A model generated the notes under the pieces. The model searched no databases, was not told the DNA's origin, and saw nothing but the letters and a program-made list of their open reading frames with translations. Shown here one piece after another: positions 24,949 to 32,815 of a stretch of DNA of 64,000 nt. The translations under genes and the position numbers were made by a program. This DNA comes from Heyndrickxia sporothermodurans. GTDB lineage: Bacteria > Bacillota > Bacilli > Bacillales > Bacillaceae_C. The stretch lies in NCBI GenBank assembly GCA_016756695.1, contig CP066701.1, forward strand, positions 428,001 through 492,000, read 5' to 3'. Each line of letters opens with the position of its first letter. The stretch's first letter is position 1.

Positions 24949-25156
24949 ATCCCAACTTAAAGTTTTTAATTTTTTCTCTGTAAAATGAAAAGAATGACAA
25001 GGATTCAAATCTTTTTCACGTCCATTTCTATCGCTATCAATTTGTATCAGCTTTTTATAGAGGAAGCCCTTAAGTCAAGAACAGATCAAGAAGAAACCCT
25101 AAAAAAACTAACTTATATTCTTGCCACCTTATGCATTCGCTCGAAAATACCTATCA

Positions 25157-26320
25157 TTACGTTTTAAGATAATCTCTTTTTTTCCATGCAAACGAAATTC
25201 CAATTCCAACTGCTAATAAGACCGTTGCAAAATAAAAAGGATAGTTTAAATTAATATCGAATAACATCCCGCCTATAATTGGTCCAATAACATTACCGAT
25301 ACTAGTGAACATAGAGTTCATACCGCCGACAAAACCTTGTTCATCACCGGCAATTTTTGATAAATACGTTGTTACAGCCGGACGCATCAAGTCAAACCCA
25401 ACAAATACGGTTACAGTAACAATTAAAATGGTAAAATAGGTGTTCACGATTGTTACTAAAAATACGAGTATCGCTGAGAAAATTAGGCAATAGCGAATTA
25501 AGCGAATTTCCCCAAGCCAGTTCGTTAGGCGATCAAATAAACCAATTTGAAAAACTGCCCCAAATATCCCGCCACCTGATACCACTATGGCAATATCCTT
25601 CGGGGAAAAGCCGAATTTATGATCGACAAATAAAGAAAACAACGATTCAAAGGACGATAGACCGAACGAAAAAATAAAAATAATAATAAAAGATATAAAA
25701 TAGATCGGTACAAAAATACGTTTCCATCCTGTTTTTTGTCCTGTTCCTTCTCCATTTTCAAGTTGTCGTTCCGGTTCATGAAGTACAGCGACCGATATAA
25801 TTGCCGTGACTACTGCAAAGGCGGCTGCAACGAAGAACGGCAAGCGAGTATTCAACTCTCCTAAAAAGCCGCCAAATCCGGGTCCAATAATAAAACCCGT
25901 CGAAATAGCAGCCGACATATATCCCATCGCTTTTGACCTTCCCTTAACCGTCGTAATATCTGCAATAAACGCGGTAACAGCTGGCATAATGAATGCTGCA
26001 CTGACACCGCCAAGCATACGAGAAATAAAAAGCACCTCTACAGTTTTACCGATTCCAAATAAAAACTCCGAAATTCCAAAAATGATTAAACCAATAATAA
26101 TCATTTTTTTACGTCCAAATCGGTCTACCCAACGGCCGGCAATGGGCGACAATATTAACTGCGTAAGTGCGAAAAACGCTACCATATAGCCGACAACAGA
26201 TCCAGCAATATGTAATTCATCCATAATCGTAGGAGTAACTGGAATAACAAGGCCAATTCCCACAAAAACAATAAAAAGATTAATCAATAATATAGCTAAC
26301 ATCATGTTTCGATTTTGCAT
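25157..26320 (-). CDS. MFS multidrug efflux pump, Bmr/NorA-like
   Basis: A 387-residue, 12-helix DHA1-type transporter. Motif A is G-R-W-V-D-R-F-G-R-K-K, motif C is G-F-I-I-G-P-G-F-G-G-F, and the N-terminal helix has V-G-I-G-L-V-I-P-V-T-P as in Bmr, Blt and NorA. It probably expels quinolones, dyes or other hydrophobic cations with proton exchange. AAGGGAG precedes ATG 26320. A 19-bp-spacer promoter with a dyad lies about 100 bp upstream, as in Bmr and Blt, which are switched on by MerR-type BmrR/BltR. No MerR gene is in the window. Confidence 0.88.
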   Translation of the reverse strand: MQNRNMMLAILLINLFIVFVGIGLVIPVTPTIMDELHIAGSVVGYMVAFFALTQLILSPIAGRWVDRFGRKKMIIIGLIIFGISEFLFGIGKTVEVLFISRMLGGVSAAFIMPAVTAFIADITTVKGRSKAMGYMSAAISTGFIIGPGFGGFLGELNTRLPFFVAAAFAVVTAIISVAVLHEPERQLENGEGTGQKTGWKRIFVPIYFISFIIIFIFSFGLSSFESLFSLFVDHKFGFSPKDIAIVVSGGGIFGAVFQIGLFDRLTNWLGEIRLIRYCLIFSAILVFLVTIVNTYFTILIVTVTVFVGFDLMRPAVTTYLSKIAGDEQGFVGGMNSMFTSIGNVIGPIIGGMLFDINLNYPFYFATVLLAVGIGISFAWKKRDYLKT

Positions 26321-26417
26321 AGACTTTACTCCCTTTATGTAAGCTAAAATTCCTCTTTCAAGTTATATCCAAATTCGTTCAAATAATAAGGCAATTATAA
26401 ACAACCTTACAACGCAT

Positions 26418-26448
26418 AATTTAATCCCTACTCTATCGGTAGAGTCAA
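26418..26448 (-). promoter_or_regulatory. MerR-type promoter (19-bp spacer with dyad)
   Basis: Minus-strand TTGACT (26443-26448) and TAAATT (26418-26423) are separated by 19 bp, two too many for RNA polymerase alone. The spacer holds the dyad ACTCTA-YYRR-TAGAGT (26430-26445). This is the layout of promoters activated by MerR-family drug sensors through DNA untwisting. Confidence 0.75.
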
Positions 26449-26609
26449 GTTTTTTGCTTTTAGCAAATGCTGAAATTCATGAATTGCTGCCATATATCAA
26501 TTAGTGATCATTTCCCTTTTAATGGATTTTATGATCAAGCAATGTTTTAATCTCAATGCCTTCTTTTTTCTCGAAACCACCCAGCTCAGTAGATGCTAAA
26601 GTTAGTTTG

Positions 26610-26805
26610 ATAAGCGGAGAAATTCCTCCTAATTTGGAAATAGCATAAAATATTGCTGAAATAGTCGGAAAGATTCCGGCTATTGACTCGAAAAACGTAA
26701 AAATGGGCACTTTTGCTTTGCTTAATCGGAAAATCTCCGCTTAAATTCCCCGAACCGAGCTCTATACAGCAGACTAACCGGAAAACTTCCGCTTATTTTA
26801 ATATC
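26610..26805. repeat. CGGAAA-N-TTCCG hairpin repeats, about 52-bp spaced
   Basis: Short inverted motifs of type CGGAAAA-y-TCCGCTTA occur at 26615, 26676, 26727 and 26779, spaced 61, 51 and 52 bp. The same motif family recurs at 35865-36050. It fills the gap between the MFS pump promoter and the SWIM relic. A 63-codon frame across it (26519-26710) has no ribosome site and is not taken as a gene. Confidence 0.65.
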
Positions 26806-26879
26806 GTTAGTTACTGATTTAAGGATAAAATTACCATTTTTTCAAAAAACCATGTAAACCTCATTTAGATCTTTATCAA

Positions 26880-27288
26880 TCACTTTTTAATTTTTCCTAA
26901 TTCATCTAAAAACGCCGGCCTTTTTCTATATAAGGCTATTAGTTCATTTATCAATTCCAATTGTTTTGGCTTACCTACAATCTTTTTATATCTTCTGATT
27001 TTGTGACATACTCCTTGGTAATCTCTTCGATTGGATGAAGTACGTGCCGTATCTTTTATATACTCTTTATAAATTTCAATGACTTCTTCTTTATAATGCT
27101 TGACTAGCTTTTCAGCATATTCTTCTATATATCTCGTATTATCTTTAACATATTCCAAGAGTTCCTCAAGATCATTTTCTTCCTCTATCGTATGCTTCTA
27201 CAACATTTCCTTCGAGGTAATAGGTATACCCTCTGTCTAAAATGGTTTTGTTTATATAGCTTTCAAAATTATTAATGTTCATATTCAG
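26880..27288 (-). pseudogene. SWIM zinc-finger protein, internally deleted
   Basis: Starting at ATG 27288 (GAGGGTC upstream), the first 33 codons read M-N-I-N-N-F-E-S-Y-I-N-K-T-I-L-D-R-G-Y-T-Y-Y-L-E-G-N-V-V-E-A (listed residue by residue), the usual N-terminus of Bacillus SWIM proteins. The frame then ends. In another frame E-E-N-D-L-E-E-L-L-E-Y-V-K-D-N-T follows, and the tail K-R-P-A-F-L-D-E-L-G-K matches the usual C-terminus. The whole middle, including the C-x-C-x(n)-C-x-H zinc site, is missing. A deletion fused the two ends with a frameshift. Confidence 0.75.
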
Positions 27289-27565
27289 ACCCTCGCCTTA
27301 TCTATCGAATAATTTCGTATACGTTTTCCAATAGGTTAATCAACAAATAATCCCTTCTCATTAATCGGGGGAATATTTTATATATGATATCAAAAATTTA
27401 ATCCTCAATCGGATCCAACTTTCATAAATGTTCAAAAGAACAGTACAACTAAATTTTTTTGAATTGTAAACTAATAAAAATAGGCAAAAATAAAAAAGGG
27501 TTATAAACTGATACAGCTATCGTTTATAATGAACTGGATAATCTTATAAAAAGTCGAGGTATAAA

Positions 27566-28543
27566 ATGGTTATTATTGGAATTATCACTGTTATTTTATT
27601 TATTATTTTCCTAGCATTTTATTTAACAGATCCTAGACGAATGATAAACGGTTTTCTATTCAACCTGTTTATTTGTTCATTTCTTCTTTTTTGTGGTTAT
27701 GTAGGATTCAGTTCAGATATTTTTATTTTTAAGTTAATCGCTCTTATCCCGACTGTTTTATTTATACTTTTTATCTCAGCATTCGGATTATTTGCACTAG
27801 GGGTAGGGTTATTTTTAAATGGCCGATTCCTGATGAAAAAAGAAAGCAGGCGATTCTCTAACAGTTTAACCCTCATTTTAGGGATCTTTCTTTTAGTATT
27901 GTTCTTATTTAAAATCATGAATACTGAGCGTTTTTTTTCTACTGAATTTCACCCTTTATACACTGGGGCTACTTTAATAATCGTTTATTTCTTTTTACAC
28001 TTAACCAATTTTTTAACTGCTTATTTTTTATATCAATTTAACAAGCCAAAATTGAACCAAGACTTTATCATCGTACTTGGCAGTGGTTTAATTAACAATA
28101 AAGTGCCGCCGCTCTTGGCCAGTCGAATTAATAAGGCCATTGATTTTTATTGGAAACAAGCGGCTGCCGCTTTTCCGCCAATCATACTTTTCTCAGGCGG
28201 ACAAGGTCCGGATGAAAACCTTCCTGAAGCGGAAGCCATGCAAACGTATGCTGTTGAGAAAGGAATTCCTTCTGAGCATACATTGACAGAAACTCGTTCA
28301 GTTAATACATTCCAGAATATGCTTTATTCAAAACAAATAATGGATTCAATAAAGGGAGGCGAATATAACAGCATCTTTACTACAAACAATTTCCATCTAT
28401 TCAGGGCCAGCTTATATGCAAAAATGGCAGGCCTAAAGAGCCAAGGAATTGGTTCAAAAACTGCATTTTACTACTGGCCAAATGCAATGATTCGAGAATA
28501 TATCGCAATCATTGTGATGCAACGTAACGTCATACCGTTGTAG
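27566..28543 (+). CDS. YdcF/DUF218-family membrane protein
   Basis: A 325-residue protein with about five N-terminal helices, then a DUF218 (YdcF/SanA/ElyC) domain starting at D-F-I-I-V-L-G-S-G-L-I-N-N-K-V-P-P-L. It has the S-R-I-N-K-A, L-F-S-G-G-Q-G-P-D-E, S-E-A-xx-M and E-T-R-S-V-N-T-F-Q-N-M motifs, and ends T-N-N-F-H-L-F-R-A. Relatives affect cell envelope barrier function; chemistry is not settled. Start ATG 27566 with GAGG upstream and a TTTATAATG -10-like box 35 bp before it. Single gene with a terminator at 28619. Confidence 0.85.
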   Translation: MVIIGIITVILFIIFLAFYLTDPRRMINGFLFNLFICSFLLFCGYVGFSSDIFIFKLIALIPTVLFILFISAFGLFALGVGLFLNGRFLMKKESRRFSNSLTLILGIFLLVLFLFKIMNTERFFSTEFHPLYTGATLIIVYFFLHLTNFLTAYFLYQFNKPKLNQDFIIVLGSGLINNKVPPLLASRINKAIDFYWKQAAAAFPPIILFSGGQGPDENLPEAEAMQTYAVEKGIPSEHTLTETRSVNTFQNMLYSKQIMDSIKGGEYNSIFTTNNFHLFRASLYAKMAGLKSQGIGSKTAFYYWPNAMIREYIAIIVMQRNVIPL

Positions 28544-28618
28544 TGGGGATCATTTTAGGAGTTTCCACTTTTAACCCTTTTATCCCTTCTTCTAGTTCTA
28601 TTAAATTAACCAATATAA

Positions 28619-28648
28619 AAGCCATTCATCTATTGTGAATGGTTTTTT
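28619..28648 (+). terminator. rho-independent terminator
   Basis: AGCCATTCA...TGAATGGT stem followed by TTTTTTG, about 75 bp after the YdcF-like gene. Confidence 0.75.
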
Positions 28649-28974
28649 GTATTGGTTAGTTAAGTTTAAAGACGCACCATCTATCAAATTTGAATGTTAA
28701 TCGTGTTCCATAATGATTCTTCCGTCATGGACTTTCGATGGATGATTTAAATTAACAACAGGATTTTGTGCCAGATAGTGATTGAGCTATTGAATAATCC
28801 GAAATACGCTGACAGCAATAGCCAGTTTCATGTAAACCAAGAGACCATCGTGCTAGAAATAGATGAAATTCCTTTTCTCAGATAAGCTAACGGAAAGTCC
28901 AGCACAATAATCAGTAGCCTTTAAATAACTGAAAGCTTCCTTTACATTAAACCGCTTTTTCAAGAAATTCCTGC
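28649..28974. other. 326-bp intergenic region, nothing assigned
   Basis: Between the YdcF-like terminator and the stop of the dehydrogenase gene. No open frame with a ribosome site, tandem repeat or convincing hairpin was found. It may hold eroded coding sequence, but no family was recognisable. Confidence 0.4.
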
Positions 28975-30045
28975 TTATCGTTTAAGTCTTTCAATAATCC
29001 CTTCGGTAAATTCTGTAGTCGAAGCCGTACCACCTAGGTCCTTTGTTTTCACACCTTCAGAAATAGCCAAGAATAACCCGTTTTCTATATTACGGGCAAT
29101 TTCCGAAACCTTTGGATCATTGTGCTGGCTAGCCAACCACTCTAAAAACATGACAGCAGATAGTATAATTCCTGTAGGATTCGCAATGTTTTTTCCTGCA
29201 ATATCAGGTGCTGAGCCATGTGCCGCTTGAGCCATTGCTTGATTGTCACTGCTATTAATCGATGGTGCTAAACCAAGACTTCCCACTAACTCTCCTGTTA
29301 AATCGGATAAAATATCACCAAACATATTCTCTGTGACAATCACATCAAAGTCATTAGCACGTCTAACAAGATGTGCCGCCATAGCATCAATATGATAATC
29401 ATCCACTTCCACATCCGGATATTGCTGACCCACTTCACGGCATACATCAAGAAATAACCCAGACCCCAGTTGAATCACATTTGCTTTATGTACGATCGTA
29501 ACCTTCTTGCGGCGTTGCAGAGCCGCCTTAAATGCAGCATGGGCAATTCTTTCAATTGCTTTTCTAGTAAATACACCAGCGGAAATGACGATGTCGGGTG
29601 TAACTTTCCACTCTCCAACACCAACATACATATTTCGATCACAATAATAACCTTCCGTGTTTTCTCGGTAAATCACTAAGTCCGCATCGCCTACTACGCT
29701 TCGAATACCTTCCATCGTTTTGGCAGGCCTAACATTTGCATATAAGTCAAAATAAGTGCGTAGCTCCCCACTTGGATTTCTTTTTTCTTTAAGTTCTTTT
29801 GGATACGATGCTGAGTCATGTGGACCCATAATCCATCCATGAGTCTCTTTTAACGCATCTTTTGTTGATTGCGGCATTGGATCATTGTATTTTTCTATTC
29901 CATCCCATCCCATAGGAAGCTCTACAAATTCAAATTTCGTTGTTCCTGCTAATTTCGATGCTGCAGTTAATACATCTACTGTTGCCTTTGTTATTTCAGG
30001 GCCAATTCCATCCCCATAAAGTACACCAATTTTATAGGTTGCCAT
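28975..30045 (-). CDS. isocitrate/isopropylmalate-type NAD(P)-dependent decarboxylating dehydrogenase
   Basis: A 356-residue member of the beta-decarboxylating dehydrogenase family. Key residues are visible: G-D-G-I-G-P-E-I near the start, the substrate loop R-N-P-S-G-E-L-R-T-Y-F-D-L-Y-A-N-V-R-P, Y-R-E-N-T-E-G-Y-Y, K-A-N-V-I-Q, D-D-Y-H-I-D-A-M, T-E-N-M-F-G-D-I-L-S-D and H-G-S-A-P-D-I-A-G. This is not LeuB-like at the substrate loop, and the enzyme could act on isocitrate, tartrate or a related 2-hydroxyacid. Start ATG 30045 (GGAATGG upstream) is preferred to the TTG at 30066. Single gene. Confidence 0.82.
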   Translation of the reverse strand: MATYKIGVLYGDGIGPEITKATVDVLTAASKLAGTTKFEFVELPMGWDGIEKYNDPMPQSTKDALKETHGWIMGPHDSASYPKELKEKRNPSGELRTYFDLYANVRPAKTMEGIRSVVGDADLVIYRENTEGYYCDRNMYVGVGEWKVTPDIVISAGVFTRKAIERIAHAAFKAALQRRKKVTIVHKANVIQLGSGLFLDVCREVGQQYPDVEVDDYHIDAMAAHLVRRANDFDVIVTENMFGDILSDLTGELVGSLGLAPSINSSDNQAMAQAAHGSAPDIAGKNIANPTGIILSAVMFLEWLASQHNDPKVSEIARNIENGLFLAISEGVKTKDLGGTASTTEFTEGIIERLKR

Positions 30046-30225
30046 GATAATTCCATTCCTTTCCAAAAGCCGTTTTGTCTTTTAGATTAAATATAATAAT
30101 AAAATAGTTAAAAGTATAATATATAAATCTAATAAATAATCATATGTTTTACTTATGATTGTTTAATCCTGGAATGCTATCTAATCCGAAGGAAAAAGAT
30201 CGAATACAAGACTGCATCAAAATAA

Positions 30226-30258
30226 AAGGAGCCCCATCTATCAGGATTAGGACTCCTT
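30226..30258 (-). terminator. terminator after the PatB-like gene
   Basis: AAGGAG...CTCCTT hairpin; the minus-strand side runs into TTTTATTTTG. It lies 15 bp past the stop of the aminotransferase gene. Confidence 0.6.
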
Positions 30259-30273
30259 GATTAATTTTTGTAC

Positions 30274-31485
30274 TTAGGATTTTAATAAACTTTTAGATTC
30301 AACATCCTTAAATTCCGCGGCAATTCTTTCAAGAGCTTTTTTAATGAGAGGTCTAGGTGATGGGATACAAATTCTTTGAAAACCTTCTCCTTCCTCTCCA
30401 AACATTTCGCCATCTTCAAGCAGGACATTTGCTTTGTTATAGATGCGATCATGAACTTCTTTAGCTGAAAGACCATATCCCCTAAAGTCCAACCACATCA
30501 CGTAGGTTCCTTCAGGTATTCTGACTTTAACGGTCGGCAAGTTCTTCGCAAGGAAATTTTTCACATACTCCATTGTACCATCAAGATATTCGTTTAACTG
30601 TTCAAGCCATTCTTCTCCCTCATTGTAAACGGCGATTAGTGCAGCAATTGTAAATGGTGATGGTAGCTGCATGCCCAATGTTTCACTGAATTTTTGTCTT
30701 TTTTCTGGTTCGGAAATGATCACATTCGTACAATGAAGGCCTGCTGTATTAAATGTTTTGTTAATGGCTGTAAAAGTGATGATATGACAATCATTGTCAA
30801 CTGTTTTTGCAATTGGAATAAACGTTTGATTACGTCTGATCAGGTCTCCGTGAATTTCATCTGCAATGATAAGGACATTATTTTTTATGCAAATATCCGC
30901 TAACCTTTGAAGCTCTTCTCTTGTAAAAATTCTTCCGGTTGGATTGTGCGGATTACAAAGAATGAACATCTTAGTGTTTTCATCCCTTGCTTTCTCTTCA
31001 AAGTCCTCAAAATCTATCGAATAATAGCCATTATCATCACATTTAAGGACATTATTTCTTACCTTTCTTCCGTTTCCTTCAATTGCTGCAGTAAATGGCG
31101 GATAAACTGGGCGCTGAATGATGATACCATCACCAATTTCTGTAAACGCCTTTACTGCAATATTTAACGCATGAACGGTTCCTGGACAGTATACAATATC
31201 CTCCTTTGCGATCTCCCAATCATGTCTCTTTTTAAACCAATGTTGTATGGCATCATAATATGCGTCTGGAATAATAGAATAACCGAATATCCGATGATCA
31301 ACAGTTTTATGCAAAGCATCTAATAAAGCCTGTGAAACTGGTAAATCCATGTCGGCAGTAAATAGTGGTATCGTCTCTTCATCATATCTTTCTGTGAAAC
31401 CCATCTTTTTAAGAAAATCACCACCATCCCATTTCATCGAGTAGGTATTCCTGCGATTGACGATTTCATCAAAATTGTATTTCAT
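30274..31485 (-). CDS. PatB/MalY-type PLP-dependent C-S lyase
   Basis: A 403-residue fold-type I PLP enzyme. It begins Y-N-F-D-E-I-V-N-R-R-N-T-Y-S-M-K-W-D, the MalY/PatB start. It has A-D-M-D-L-P-V near residue 45, C-P-G-T-V-H-A-L-N, the C-N-P-H-N-P-T-G-R segment, D-E-I-H-G-D-L and the PLP lysine in F-T-A-I-N-K-T-F-N-T-A-G-L. Members cleave cystathionine or cysteine to thiol, ammonia and keto acid. The A-I-N before the lysine replaces the more common S-A-S-K. Start has GGGGGAG upstream. Single gene with its own terminator; exact substrate unknown. Confidence 0.85.
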   Translation of the reverse strand: MKYNFDEIVNRRNTYSMKWDGGDFLKKMGFTERYDEETIPLFTADMDLPVSQALLDALHKTVDHRIFGYSIIPDAYYDAIQHWFKKRHDWEIAKEDIVYCPGTVHALNIAVKAFTEIGDGIIIQRPVYPPFTAAIEGNGRKVRNNVLKCDDNGYYSIDFEDFEEKARDENTKMFILCNPHNPTGRIFTREELQRLADICIKNNVLIIADEIHGDLIRRNQTFIPIAKTVDNDCHIITFTAINKTFNTAGLHCTNVIISEPEKRQKFSETLGMQLPSPFTIAALIAVYNEGEEWLEQLNEYLDGTMEYVKNFLAKNLPTVKVRIPEGTYVMWLDFRGYGLSAKEVHDRIYNKANVLLEDGEMFGEEGEGFQRICIPSPRPLIKKALERIAAEFKDVESKSLLKS

Positions 31486-31641
31486 ATTGATTCTCCCCCT
31501 TACGAATTTTAATTCTTAAAGAAAGTTTAGCACTAAAATAGCAATTTATTAATATTGTAAACTTGTTTTCGCATTTATTATAATTAGAAAGGTTGTTCAA
31601 ATGAATGTGTAGATTTTACAAGTATGTGGTATAATACAGAT

Positions 31642-31790
31642 AAACTTAAAATAAAATAGTAAAGACCATAGGTGCTGTAACACCTACGGTCTCATTATAG
31701 ACCGACCTCAAATGAGGGGTTGGCTCTAGGAAATAAAATAGACCTTCCCGTCGACCTAACCAAAGTTCAAGGGAGGTCTATTTCTTTTGG
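31642..31790 (+). ncRNA. candidate antisense RNA antitoxin (RatA/SR4-like position)
   Basis: A TATAAT at 31630-31635 with an upstream TGTG (extended -10) would start a plus-strand RNA near 31642. The RNA would fold into GACCATAGGTG/CACCTACGGTC (31664-31691), CCGACCTC/GAGGGGTTGG (31702-31723) and the 3' stem AAATAGACC..GGTCTATTT ending at TTTCTTTT. Its 3' end overlaps the 3' end of the convergent toxin mRNA by about 50 nt, as in txpA/ratA and bsrG/SR4. Size about 150 nt. Expression is inferred. Confidence 0.6.
31736..31783. terminator. bidirectional terminator shared by toxin mRNA and antisense RNA
   Basis: AAATAGACCTTCCC (31736-31749) pairs with GGGAGGTCTATTT (31771-31783) with one bulge. 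T-rich tracts follow on both strands. The toxin stop codon lies within the right arm. Confidence 0.75.
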
Positions 31791-31861
31791 TTAAATGACA
31801 GAATTGCGATTACTAATGTTCCGAAAGTAACCATAAGCGATAAGCTTTCAAATACTGTCAT
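31778..31861 (-). CDS. putative holin-like type I toxin, 27 residues
   Basis: A 27-codon frame reads M-T-V-F-E-S-L-S-L-M-V-T-F-G-T-L-V-I-A-I-L-S-F-N-Q-K-K, given residue by residue. It is one transmembrane helix with the M-T-V-F-E-S-L start and Q-K-K tail of the putative holin-like toxin family (relatives of TxpA, BsrG and BsrE). AGGGGGTGA precedes the ATG, and a leader hairpin masks this ribosome site, as in known type I toxins. The toxin would damage the membrane unless the antisense RNA blocks it. Such modules are typical of prophages and mobile regions; here it stands alone near IS elements. Too short for usual gene finders. Confidence 0.82.
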   Translation of the reverse strand: MTVFESLSLMVTFGTLVIAILSFNQKK

Positions 31862-31865
31862 AAGT

Positions 31866-31899
31866 CTCACCCCCTTTCCTAATGGAAAAGCGGAGTGAG
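31866..31899 (-). promoter_or_regulatory. leader hairpin hiding the toxin ribosome site
   Basis: In the toxin leader CTCACTCCGCTTTTCC pairs with GGAAAGGGGGTGAG across an ATTA loop, burying the Shine-Dalgarno sequence. This matches the translational control known for BsrG-type toxins. Confidence 0.7.
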
Positions 31900-31931
31900 C
31901 CGACCCCCCTTGAAGAACGATCTATATTTAT

Positions 31932-31937
31932 ATTATA
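31932..31937 (-). promoter_or_regulatory. toxin promoter -10 box
   Basis: Minus-strand TGC-TATAAT (extended -10) gives a leader of about 65 nt before the toxin ATG. The -35 region is poor, as often with an extended -10. Confidence 0.5.
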
Positions 31938-32060
31938 GCATCTGATTCATATAAATCCTTTTAGAAATTTAAATAGACATAATTATTTTCTATAGTAATT
32001 ATAGGTTCATACTCACTGATTACTTTAATATAATTAAAATCCATCAGAAATTGCTCGAGC

Positions 32061-32648
32061 CTAATTATCTTCTATCTTCTTAATGACCTCACCGTTTTTA
32101 TCGTAAAAAATGAACGTTTTCCCTGAAGGACCCTGGCAATCCAAGGCATCAGGTTGTATATTTAGAAACCACATTTTCAAGTTTTTAGCCTCGTTAAAAT
32201 AAGGAGTCAATGGTAGTAAATCTGCTTCATTTTCACCTATTTTAACTTTGGTAATATTAGAGTTTTCGGTAATCGCTGTTGCAACACAATTGAAGTGTAA
32301 ATCGTATTCGATATCCTTTTCCTCCATATTCTTTAGGTCTTCATCATCAATTCGATAAACAGACGGACCCCTCCAAAGAAAAAATTCTTTCCAGAAACGA
32401 AGCTGATAGATTTTGTTTTCACCTGCTAAAATGAGTAATTGTTTATCAGTTGGTTCAATTTTCTTTGCATTCTTTAGAAATTCCGAGGACAGTTCCGTTC
32501 GCCTGTTTTCATTCACCCAAGCCTGATACGCTCTCTCTTTTGTAAAATAGCTATCTTTTAAAAACAAATCACCAGTTTTCAAAAAATATATGAACCAAAC
32601 TAGTAATAATACTATCAAAATAAAAATAAAAACTCGTATTAATTTCAT
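32061..32648 (-). CDS. secreted or membrane-anchored protein of unknown function
   Basis: A 195-residue protein with an N-terminal hydrophobic helix (F-I-F-I-L-I-V-L-L-L-V-W-F-I-Y-F) and no lipobox cysteine, so probably anchored with its body outside. The body has an early alpha region (E-R-A-Y-Q-A-W-V-N-E-N) and a beta-rich part with two cysteines (N-C-V-A-T and L-D-C-Q-G-P) that could form a disulfide. No family recognised. GGGGGAAA precedes ATG 32648. IS6-like copy C inserted 23 bp upstream of the ATG, leaving the ribosome site but removing the native promoter. Confidence 0.7.
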   Translation of the reverse strand: MKLIRVFIFILIVLLLVWFIYFLKTGDLFLKDSYFTKERAYQAWVNENRRTELSSEFLKNAKKIEPTDKQLLILAGENKIYQLRFWKEFFLWRGPSVYRIDDEDLKNMEEKDIEYDLHFNCVATAITENSNITKVKIGENEADLLPLTPYFNEAKNLKMWFLNIQPDALDCQGPSGKTFIFYDKNGEVIKKIEDN

Positions 32649-32815
32649 TGATTTCCCCCTTTGTTTACCTCCGTATTGTAAAAACTTTTATATTAAACAG
32701 GCTATAAAATACCTTGATAGAGGGATTTTTGAGCAAAAAAATTGCCACCCCCTGAATTTTAGGAAATAGTGAGGTTACCACACAACACTAAAATTCCTAA
32801 AAAGGAAGTGACAAG

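Noticed and set aside
24985-25167. 60-codon plus-strand frame, M-K-R-M-T-R-I-Q-I-F-F
   Set aside because: No ribosome site, and it runs into the 3' end of the convergent pump gene. It could be a relic of a TetR-type C-terminus, but this cannot be supported.
26519-26710. 63-codon minus-strand frame, M-P-I-F-T-F-F-E-S-I
   Set aside because: Lies over the CGGAAA hairpin repeats, has no ribosome site, and its composition follows the repeats.
31600-31700. Promoter -35 box for the antisense RNA
   Set aside because: Only an extended -10 (TGTGG-TATAAT) is clear; TGTAGA is too weak to claim as a -35.
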